Origin: Candidatus Eiseniibacteriota bacterium
GTDB lineage: Bacteria; Joyebacterota; Joyebacteria; Joyebacterales; Joyebacteraceae
Direction: 5' to 3'
Length of the DNA stretch: 7,421 nt
Assembly (NCBI GenBank): GCA_030639555.1
Contig: DAOWCM010000105.1
Span: 1-7,421, forward strand
Notes under the pieces: generated by a model
Databases searched by the model: none
The model's input: the letters and a program-made list of their open reading frames with translations, nothing else
What the model was told of the DNA's origin: nothing
Made by a program: the position numbers and the translations under genes
Part shown: positions 1-6,305 of the stretch, in pieces
Numbering within the stretch: the first letter of the stretch is position 1
Layout: each line of letters opens with the position of its first letter

Positions 1-2141
1 GAGCGCAGCGTGAGGTGTGCGTCCGCGGACGACGTTACGCCGATGGTGTCCTCGTGGGGGTAGTGGTTCTTCGCGGTGACGGTGATGGTCATCGTACCCG
101 TGGTCTTGGGCGTGAACGACAGCACCGCCTGGCCGGACGCATTGGTGTAACCGGTCGTATAGACCTCACCGTCCTTGACCACACAGATGAACGCGCTGTC
201 TACGGCCGCGGGGTCGACCACCGTCACAGTGAGGTCGACGGGGCCGAGCGGCACGCTCGAATCGTGAACGGCTGACAGCGCGACAGGCCTCCTGGTCCAC
301 AGGCGCGCTTCGGGGTCGCCCAGCAGCACGTAGCTCATCTGGGTCCAGCGGTCCGTATTGTCGTAGCTTGATTCCGGTACGTAGGGGATCTTGCTCATCG
401 CGCACGCGACACCAACTCTCTCGACCCCATCGCTGTAGAGCAGCTCGAACCACGTGTAGAAGTAGTCCTTGGCCGTCGTGGGGAAGCAGAACCGTGTCGG
501 GCCGAAGACGAACGCCGCACCGCCGTCCGGGTTGTTCATGAAATGCTCGGCGATGCAGTCGTACTCGATGGCGGTCGACGTGCAGTTCAGCATCCAGAGA
601 AAACCGGATCTGTCGATCCCGTTCGTGAGTGCATCAATATCCTGGACCGTGACGTAGTTCTCATTGCTGCACCTCAGGATGTCCTTGTTGCCGTGACCCA
701 CGTGCGCCGTGATGTTGTAGCCGACGTTCATCGAGTCCAGGGCCGACTGCGCCGTAAGCGGGTGCGACTCAGGGTACGGCTCGTAGTTCTGGTAGAGAAG
801 CGCGTTGTGGATCCAGCTCGGGATGAGTGGCAGCACCGGTTCCACCACGTGCTGGGCGCCATCGGTGCTGATGAGATCGCCCTGTTCCCAGTCGTAGGGG
901 AACAGCACCTCAGCCATGAAGAGATTCCGTGCCGCGAACAGGTCGTCGGCTGCCTTCACATACGCCAGTGTCTTGTCGACGAACGTCTCGACCTCGATGG
1001 CGGTCGCCGCCGGCGCCCTGCCGACGAAAACGTCCGGGTACAGGTCGAGGCTGTCGCCAGGCGACGTGGCGCCCGCGTACCCCTCGCCAAACTTGCTGTC
1101 TCCGTCCATGTTCCAGTTGTCGTCGAGGTCGGAGTAGTAGAGGTCGCTTGTCACGTCCCAGCCGCCGTAGTAAGCGGACCAGCCGAATCTGACGGGCACG
1201 ATGCTGGTATCGCCGCCAAGCAGGACGAAGGTCGTCCCCCAGGACTCATACGCGTCCCGAATGAAGAAGCGGACACGCTCGGCCGTGTCGGCCCCGCCGG
1301 GGTAGTTGGCCTCGATCCAGGACACCGTCCGAATGACCGTCGGCACGCCCTTCTGTGTCTTCCAGTTCGCCAGGTCCTGGAAGTACGGCTCGAACTCCTC
1401 GCTCGTGATGATGATGTACTCGACCGGACTGCCTTCGAGTGACGGAGTGTAGCGGGGGAGGAATCCATCCTCGCCCACTTCGTCGACCACGTCGACCCCC
1501 GAAAGCTTGCCGGCGACTTCCCGCGGGTTCTCGACGAGACCCTCGACGAGTTCCCTGTAGAGTCGCTCAGAGCGTGCCGTCATCCGCCCTCTCGGGTGCG
1601 CGCGGCTCGCGGCCGGCGCAAGCTCGAGCGCAACAGACACATCGCTGGCCAGGATCAGCCGCCCGCTCCTCGGCGCGTACTGGAGTGGGTAGACGGCGAC
1701 GCTCGCGATGCGGTAGCCGCCGAAGTAGCCCTCTCCGAGGTACTCGACGCGGTCGCGGGGATAGAGCTCGTCGCTTTCGTAGATGGAGCGGTCGGGATCG
1801 GCCCACACGGCCGGCTCGCCGATCGGCACCTCCGGCTGAGCGGGGAGGACCCTGTGAAATCCTTGGAGCTCCTCCTCGACGAGGTAGGAGATGGTCACGC
1901 CCTCCACACGCATGTCAGACGGCACCACGAAGCGCAGCACCTTTACGGGCAGCTCAGGCTTCCCTGTATCAGAGAGGGATCGGCACCCCAGGACGGTGAC
2001 TTTCGAGAACTCACCGGCTGGAGCGACCGAAACCGCTTCGCTGCTGAAGGATGTGTCGGTGGCGGGTCCTGCGGCCCACGCCGGCAGGGCTGCACATACG
2101 ACGGCGATGAGCAGCCAGTGCGCAAGGTGTCTCCGGGCCAT
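1..2141 (-). CDS. Secreted gingipain-like (C25 family) cysteine peptidase, 3' end cut by window edge
   Basis: The frame is open from an ATG at 2141 to base 1, giving at least 713 residues; the C-terminus lies outside the window. AAGGAG sits 7 bases before the ATG and supports this start. Residues 1-23 form a signal peptide (MARR, hydrophobic stretch, AWA before Ala24), so the product is exported. Residues 24 to about 235 resemble the C25 prodomain, with GKPELPVKVLRFVVP as its clearest motif. The catalytic core runs about 241-615. It starts at EYIIITSEEF, has the VLLGGDTSIVPVR strand, an acidic loop at 338-348 (DLDDNWNMDGD, plausibly calcium-binding), PDVFVGRAP, the catalytic His483 in HVGHGN and the catalytic Cys520 in LNCTST, and ends with LLGDPEARLW. 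An Ig-like beta domain follows from about 618. The core matches the neighbouring peptidase almost motif for motif, so the two are paralogues. Family and export are clear; substrate is unknown. A FlgD-like C-terminal domain may follow outside the window. Confidence 0.93.
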   Translation of the reverse strand, partial: MARRHLAHWLLIAVVCAALPAWAAGPATDTSFSSEAVSVAPAGEFSKVTVLGCRSLSDTGKPELPVKVLRFVVPSDMRVEGVTISYLVEEELQGFHRVLPAQPEVPIGEPAVWADPDRSIYESDELYPRDRVEYLGEGYFGGYRIASVAVYPLQYAPRSGRLILASDVSVALELAPAASRAHPRGRMTARSERLYRELVEGLVENPREVAGKLSGVDVVDEVGEDGFLPRYTPSLEGSPVEYIIITSEEFEPYFQDLANWKTQKGVPTVIRTVSWIEANYPGGADTAERVRFFIRDAYESWGTTFVLLGGDTSIVPVRFGWSAYYGGWDVTSDLYYSDLDDNWNMDGDSKFGEGYAGATSPGDSLDLYPDVFVGRAPAATAIEVETFVDKTLAYVKAADDLFAARNLFMAEVLFPYDWEQGDLISTDGAQHVVEPVLPLIPSWIHNALLYQNYEPYPESHPLTAQSALDSMNVGYNITAHVGHGNKDILRCSNENYVTVQDIDALTNGIDRSGFLWMLNCTSTAIEYDCIAEHFMNNPDGGAAFVFGPTRFCFPTTAKDYFYTWFELLYSDGVERVGVACAMSKIPYVPESSYDNTDRWTQMSYVLLGDPEARLWTRRPVALSAVHDSSVPLGPVDLTVTVVDPAAVDSAFICVVKDGEVYTTGYTNASGQAVLSFTPKTTGTMTITVTAKNHYPHEDTIGVTSSADAHLTLR

Positions 2142-2148
2142 CGTTCGT

Positions 2149-2154
2149 CTCCTT
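2149..2154 (-). promoter_or_regulatory. Ribosome binding site of the second C25 peptidase gene
   Basis: AAGGAG on the minus strand lies 7 bases before the ATG at 2141. It supports that codon as the start, which places a signal peptide at the N-terminus. Confidence 0.88.
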
Positions 2155-2281
2155 CCTAAACCAGGTGGGACTGTCACGTCCACCACAGATAGCTCCAGGA
2201 TCGAGGTCTGTTCAAGACGACTCCCGATCCTGGCGTTGCCGGGAACGACAAGGCGATGAACACTGCGCCAGCGCTTCAGGG

Positions 2282-2371
2282 CCCGTTGCGATGTGTGGCC
2301 CCGTTGCGATTCCGGCTTCGCTGTTGCACCAAGAAGCAGTAGCAGTGTTGTCTTAGCAGTGCTCCCGTTGC
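2282..2371. repeat. Three CCCGTTGC direct repeats upstream of the second C25 gene
   Basis: CCCGTTGCGAT occurs at 2282-2292 and again at 2300-2310, a period of 18 bases. CCCGTTGC returns at 2364-2371. Same-direction, closely spaced copies ahead of a gene could be binding sites for a regulator. The copies are short, so chance is not excluded. Confidence 0.4.
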
Positions 2372-2428
2372 CCCATCGGCTTCCCGACTTGAGCTTACGT
2401 TTTAGGGATTACAAGGAGATATTACCAC

Positions 2429-2471
2429 AAAAAGCCACGGGGGTCAAGAGCCTTCCCGGCTCCTGACCCCC
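2429..2471 (-). terminator. Hairpin plus T-run, probable terminator of the 1138-residue peptidase gene
   Basis: On the minus strand GGGGGTCA-G-GAGCC (2471-2458) pairs with GGCTC-T-TGACCCCC (2452-2439) around a GGGAA loop. The stem is 14 pairs with a single G-U. GTGGC and then TTTTT (2433-2429) follow. The hairpin lies about 120 bases after the stop at 2594 and before the next gene. The five-base gap between stem and T-run is unusual for an intrinsic terminator. A dispersed REP-like palindrome is the main alternative. Confidence 0.6.
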
Positions 2472-2593
2472 TGCTGCAGCTTGGCTCAGCCCGCTCCGCG
2501 CCGTGGGGGCGGCAAGCCCTCACATGGCCACCTCGGGCCTTTCTGGGCGATTCGACCAGACCACGTGGAACGGTCGGGCTCGACCGCTCCGCG

Positions 2594-5500
2594 TCATTTC
2601 AGCAGCACCATCTTCCTGGTGGCGCTCCAGGCGTCCACCGAGAGGCGGCAGAAGTATATGCCGGAGGCCACGGGTCTTCCGTCGTCGTCTCGACCGTTCC
2701 AGTGGACGGCGTGAACGCCGGCCTGCGCCGTCTCGTCAAGCACCGTGGCGATGCATCTGCCCGCGACGTCGTAGATGTGCATCCGCACCCTGGCTCCGTC
2801 TTTCCCCACCGAGTATCGGATCGAGGTCGACGGGTTGAACGGGTTCGGCGAGTTCTGTGACAGCCGGTTGACACGACCGACCTCGATGTCATCGACGCCC
2901 GCGGTGCCTATCAGGTCGGAGTCGTCCAGGATGCGCGTGACGTACTCGAGGCGGGTCGATGGATACGAACCATCGGTCATCCCGCCCAGAAGGACCGGCA
3001 CCATGTAGCGGCGACTGCCCGCTCCGGGGTCGACGTAGAGCGCGCCGCGTTCCAGCGCGCCATGGTCGAGCCAGATGAGCGACACGCCCGCGTCGCCATT
3101 CGGGCCCACTTCACCTACGAACTGGTCGGACCAACCCTGATAGTCGTAGTCGAACGACATGTCCTGCGTCAGCCGTCCCGACTGCCCGGTCAGCGCCTCG
3201 ACGTTCCCAGCGGCCCTGCCCTGGCCCGTGGCGTACGTTGCGTGGAACCTGTTCCAGAGCTCGATCGTAGTCGGGCTGCCGTTGACGTAGTACGTGCCGC
3301 CGAACATCGGTTCCTCAACGTAGACGTCACCGCCGCCGTCGATGAAACTCGTGAGCGCGGTCACCTCGTCGTCGGTCATCGGCACGTTCGCCCCGGGATC
3401 CCCGAAGTTGATCACCCCGCCCACGTAGATGATGAGCTCGAAGGGGGAGAGGTCGTCGGGGAGCGTCTCCGATACAGAGTACAACTCGCCGATCGAGTCG
3501 AGAGCTTCGATCCACGGGACTTCGCTTCCGTCGGCCGTGGTGTAGTCGTCCCCGATCCCGTCGAATGGCTTGTCGCCGTCATCGGCGTCCCACAGCAAGA
3601 TTCTCGAGTTCACGCTGGCGGCGATCGGTCCCTTGGACCACACCTCCACACGCTCGTTGCTCGAAAGGTCGACGGCGGTTATCGCGTAGTAGTAGCTCTG
3701 CCCGTTCTCTACCGTGAGGTCGGCCCAGTCTGTCGTGGCCGGGTCCAGCAGGTTTGCTGCTACGGGCGTCATGCCGGTGACGTCCGAGAAGCGCTCGGTT
3801 TCGCGGTAGATCCGGTAGTGCGCGAAGTCGGACGGAGGCGCGTAGCCCGTCCAGCTCAGGAGGATGACCCCACCCAGATCGAACGGGTCGGCCGGCGTCA
3901 GGTTGTCGACGGCGGCCGGAGCGTCGGTGTCCGGCGGCTGGTCGACGACGGCCATACTGCCCTCGTAGGGGAGGATGCCCTGGCCCGTGACCACGATCGT
4001 CATCGTTCCCTCGACCGTGGGCGCGGGAGACAGCGTCGCCACGCCGTTGGGTCCGGTGGTCGCGACGATCGACAGCTCGTCGCTGGACATGAACACGGTG
4101 GCGTCGGCGACCGCTTCACCGTCGCGCGACACGGTCACGAGCAACTCGTGCTCACCCAGCGGTATCTCGCTCGCGTGCACGACAGTGGCCTCAACCGGAT
4201 TTCTGGTCCATATACGAGTCTCGGGATCACCGAGCAGGTTGAGTTCGTAGAGAGTGTAGCGCGTGTAGCGCTCCGATCTTGCCAACTCGACGAACGCGTC
4301 CTTGTGGGCCGCGTGCGCCACTCCCGCGTGCTCCAGGCCCTCATTGAAGAGCACGCTGAAAAACTCACGGTCGAACAGGTCGCCGGTTCCACCGCCTGGA
4401 TTGCCGGGAGAGCCCCATCCGTAGCGGCTGTTGCCTATGTACGCGATCCCACCGCCGCCCGCTGAGTTGACCCAGTGCTCTGCTATGCAGTCCTTGTCTA
4501 TTGCGGCGGACCAGCAGCCCATCGAGTAGAACAGGCCGTACCTGGGACCGTTGGTCAGGGCGTCGAAGTCGGAGCGATAGAGCGCTCCGCTTCCAATCGA
4601 CAGAACCGTCGTGTTGGCGTGGCCGTTGTGGTTGATGATGTTGTAGCCGGCGTTCATCGCGGCGACCGCGGTGGAGCGCGACAGGTTACCGCTCGTCTGA
4701 TAGAGCTTCGTGATGGGATCGAACTGCTCCGGTACCGACTCGTCGTCGATCATGTTCTTGCAGATGGCGTTATCGGTCCAGGGGTCGGTCCAGAGGACCT
4801 CGGCCATGAAGAGCATGTCTTCCTGGTAGCCCGTCGCGAGCGGATCCCCGCCGGGCGCGCCCTCGTAGGTCAGCACCTTGTTGACGAACCGCGCGGCCTC
4901 GGTGGCGTTGTCGATCGGAGCGCGTCCGACGAAGACGTCGGCGTACATGTCGATCTCGTCGAGCGAGATCTGGCCGTACGTGCCGTCCCCGTTCGCGTCC
5001 CACGTCCCGTCTAGGTCGCCGTAGTAGAGGTCGCAGCGGATCTTATCCTCGTCCGCCGGCCCCCCGACGCCCGACGTCATCGCGTAGACCGTGCGGGCCG
5101 GGAGCACACCGGTGTCGCCGCCCAGGAGCACCCACATCGTGCCCTTGTTCTCGTAGTAGTCGATGATGCAGTTTCGGATCTGCTCCTGCGCATCGACACC
5201 CGTGTAGTTGGAGTAGACCCACGTCGTCGTTACGACCTCGGTCGTCAGTCCCTTCTGCGCCTTCCAGTCGGCTAGGGCCTGGAACGTCGTTTCGTAGGAG
5301 GAGGGAGTGATGATCAGGTAGTCGATCTCGCTGCGGCCCGCTCTGGGGCCCTCCGACCGGTCGATCACGGCCTCCGGGTTGACGACCAGCGCGCGTGCGC
5401 GCTCGGCGGTGGCTCTCGCCGACTTCGGCGAGAGCGGACCCGGCATCCGTGCGGTCTTGGGCGCGAGCGCAATCGTGAGAGCTATCTCAGTGGTCTCGTT

Positions 5501-6010
5501 GACGTAGAGCTTCCGCTCGGCGGCAACATACTGGACGGGGTAGAAGGCGACTGTCGCGATGCCCTGGCCTCCTGCGTTGCCTGAGCCGAGGAGCACGCAG
5601 CTCTGCTCCGGGTAGGGGAGCTGTGACGCGTAGGCCGCTTCGTCCGGGTCGATCCACCGGGCGAGTCCGGGCATGGAAAGCGGCACCTCCGGCTGACGCG
5701 GCCGCACCAGGAATGAACCCGGAAGCTCGCTCCGCGACAGGACCCTCGCCTCTGCGCCCAACGCCACCGCGCCGTCGGGGAGAGCGAACCTCACGAGCAT
5801 CAGCGGCAGCTCCGGGTAGCCCTCTTCGTGCGTCGACAGCCCTGCTCGAAGGCGCACGACATCGAAGCCGCCCTTCTGTTCGACGAGCACGTCCTGTTCC
5901 GCCACCTCCACCGTCGTCGTCAGCGTGCCGGGTGACGCAAGAGCCACCGACGCGAACGCGCACAGCGCGGCGAGAGCGAACGGCACCATCCGAAGTCCGG
6001 ACAGGCGCAT
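2594..6010 (-). CDS. Secreted multidomain gingipain-like (C25) cysteine peptidase with FlgD/type-IX-like C-terminal domain
   Basis: Complete, 1138 residues, ATG at 6010 with AAGGAGG 6 bases upstream, TGA at 2596-2594. Residues 1-25 are a signal peptide ending ALA before Ser26. Residues 26 to about 225 look like a C25 prodomain (GYPELPLMLVRFALP). The peptidase core is about 229-601: DYLIITPSSYE, WVLLGGDTGVLPAR, an acidic loop at 332-342 (DLDGTWDANGD) resembling a calcium site, DVFVGRAP, catalytic His464 in NGHAN, catalytic Cys499 in MGCWSA, a second Cys508 in DCIAEH, and LLGDPETRIW. The His-Cys spacing of 35 residues is close to that of known gingipains. An Ig-like domain (about 603-690), a fibronectin-III-like domain (about 698-798) and an amidotransferase-like alpha/beta domain without cysteine (about 801-1035) follow. 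Residues 1050-1138 are a FlgD-Ig/type-IX-sorting-like domain (NSPNPFNPSTSIRYSV, SGIYFCRL, terminal RKMVLLK). It is likely an extracellular or surface-attached protease; a PorU-like processing role is an alternative. Substrate is unknown. Confidence 0.95.
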   Translation of the reverse strand: MRLSGLRMVPFALAALCAFASVALASPGTLTTTVEVAEQDVLVEQKGGFDVVRLRAGLSTHEEGYPELPLMLVRFALPDGAVALGAEARVLSRSELPGSFLVRPRQPEVPLSMPGLARWIDPDEAAYASQLPYPEQSCVLLGSGNAGGQGIATVAFYPVQYVAAERKLYVNETTEIALTIALAPKTARMPGPLSPKSARATAERARALVVNPEAVIDRSEGPRAGRSEIDYLIITPSSYETTFQALADWKAQKGLTTEVVTTTWVYSNYTGVDAQEQIRNCIIDYYENKGTMWVLLGGDTGVLPARTVYAMTSGVGGPADEDKIRCDLYYGDLDGTWDANGDGTYGQISLDEIDMYADVFVGRAPIDNATEAARFVNKVLTYEGAPGGDPLATGYQEDMLFMAEVLWTDPWTDNAICKNMIDDESVPEQFDPITKLYQTSGNLSRSTAVAAMNAGYNIINHNGHANTTVLSIGSGALYRSDFDALTNGPRYGLFYSMGCWSAAIDKDCIAEHWVNSAGGGGIAYIGNSRYGWGSPGNPGGGTGDLFDREFFSVLFNEGLEHAGVAHAAHKDAFVELARSERYTRYTLYELNLLGDPETRIWTRNPVEATVVHASEIPLGEHELLVTVSRDGEAVADATVFMSSDELSIVATTGPNGVATLSPAPTVEGTMTIVVTGQGILPYEGSMAVVDQPPDTDAPAAVDNLTPADPFDLGGVILLSWTGYAPPSDFAHYRIYRETERFSDVTGMTPVAANLLDPATTDWADLTVENGQSYYYAITAVDLSSNERVEVWSKGPIAASVNSRILLWDADDGDKPFDGIGDDYTTADGSEVPWIEALDSIGELYSVSETLPDDLSPFELIIYVGGVINFGDPGANVPMTDDEVTALTSFIDGGGDVYVEEPMFGGTYYVNGSPTTIELWNRFHATYATGQGRAAGNVEALTGQSGRLTQDMSFDYDYQGWSDQFVGEVGPNGDAGVSLIWLDHGALERGALYVDPGAGSRRYMVPVLLGGMTDGSYPSTRLEYVTRILDDSDLIGTAGVDDIEVGRVNRLSQNSPNPFNPSTSIRYSVGKDGARVRMHIYDVAGRCIATVLDETAQAGVHAVHWNGRDDDGRPVASGIYFCRLSVDAWSATRKMVLLK

Positions 6011-6016
6011 CGGAAT

Positions 6017-6023
6017 CCTCCTT
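6017..6023 (-). promoter_or_regulatory. Ribosome binding site of the 1138-residue peptidase gene
   Basis: AAGGAGG on the minus strand lies 6 bases before the ATG at 6010. It is a full Shine-Dalgarno match and fixes the start directly ahead of the signal peptide. Confidence 0.9.
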
Positions 6024-6061
6024 CTCCGGGATTAGTTGTAGCTAACTTATTCTGGCTCATC

Positions 6062-6090
6062 ATTTTAACTCATATGGCCGTCTTAGTCAA
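6062..6090 (-). promoter_or_regulatory. Sigma70-type promoter of the 1138-residue peptidase gene
   Basis: On the minus strand TTGACT (6090-6085) and TAAAAT (6067-6062) are separated by exactly 17 bases. Each hexamer matches the sigma70 consensus at five of six positions. Transcription would start near 6055 and leave a leader of about 45 bases before the ATG at 6010. The element sits in the only AT-rich patch of an otherwise GC-rich gap. This is a sequence match only; the organism's own sigma-factor preference is unknown. Confidence 0.7.
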
Positions 6091-6124
6091 GGAATACCGA
6101 TTCCGGAAAGGCACCCGCACGAAA

Positions 6125-6182
6125 CGAGGCGCGGCCGCCACCCGGGACTTCTGTCGGTCCCGAGGGTGAGCCGCGCCCCTCG
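6125..6182 (-). terminator. Long imperfect hairpin after the SWWCG gene, possible terminator
   Basis: Four paired blocks nest in this stretch on the plus strand: CGAGG/CCTCG (6125-6129 with 6178-6182), CGCGGC/GCCGCG (6130-6135 with 6170-6175), CACCC/GGGTG (6139-6143 with 6164-6168) and GGGAC/GTCCC (6144-6148 with 6157-6161). The loop is eight bases. Small bulges interrupt the stem. It lies 124 bases beyond the stop at 6306 and upstream of the next promoter. On the minus strand only TTT follows, so an intrinsic terminator is uncertain; a structured 3' end or a repeat element is possible. Confidence 0.45.
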
Positions 6183-6206
6183 TCCTGTGGTTCACTGATG
6201 TCCGGG

Positions 6207-6278
6207 AGGCCGGTTGCGCCCGAGTCGTTCCGCGAAGGCGGCTTCCGTCCCCCTACAGAGTTTCTCCAGAACCGGCCT
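6207..6278. repeat. Nine-base inverted repeat in the 3' region of the SWWCG gene
   Basis: AGGCCGGTT (6207-6215) and AACCGGCCT (6270-6278) are perfect reverse complements 54 bases apart. The interior holds a small CCGC-GAAG-GCGG hairpin (6230-6241). The right arm overlaps a competing short hairpin, CCGGC-CTGAT-GCCGG (6272-6286). It could shape the end of the transcript, or be chance in GC-rich DNA. Confidence 0.35.
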
Positions 6279-6305
6279 GATGCCGGCTGCTACACGTAAC
6301 GCACG

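Larger units (their letters stand above)
2142..2593. other. Intergenic region between the two C25 peptidase genes
   Basis: These 452 bases hold no supported gene. Just after the stop of the upstream gene there is a short perfect hairpin, CGGTCG-GGCT-CGACCG (2571-2586), and the palindrome CCACGTGG (2561-2568). The main hairpin lies at 2439-2471. The leader of the downstream gene contains three CCCGTTGC copies and three AGCAGT copies (2335-2340, 2341-2346, 2355-2360). A weak promoter candidate lies at about 2185-2214 on the minus strand (TTGAAC, 18 bases, TATCTG), but the match is poor. I see no convincing promoter here. Confidence 0.6.

Noticed and set aside
2094..2141. Lipoprotein signal in the second C25 peptidase (AVVC at residues 13-16)
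   Set aside because: The residues before Cys16 do not fit a lipobox, and an ordinary AWA cleavage site follows at residues 21-23.
543..2159. Long plus-strand open frames (543-1442, 1439-1999, 1596-2159)
   Set aside because: All are antisense to the second C25 gene, whose translation is continuous and motif-rich. Their low-complexity Arg-rich products are shadows.
2165..2356. A 63-codon plus-strand open frame in the intergenic region
   Set aside because: It has no clear ribosome binding site, overlaps the leader repeats of the downstream gene, and its product shows no domain or signal.
3062..4465. A 467-codon open frame on the plus strand inside the peptidase gene
   Set aside because: It lies antisense to a clear C25 coding region. 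Its Arg/Val/Asp-rich translation is typical of a GC-rich antisense shadow, and I see no domain in it.
5958..6010. Lipoprotein signal around Cys17 of the 1138-residue peptidase
   Set aside because: Leu directly before the Cys does not fit a lipobox, and ALA at residues 23-25 gives a normal signal peptidase I site.
4475..6045. Plus-strand open frames at 4475-5014 and 5623-6045
   Set aside because: Both are antisense to the catalytic and N-terminal parts of the 1138-residue peptidase and have no recognisable domain.
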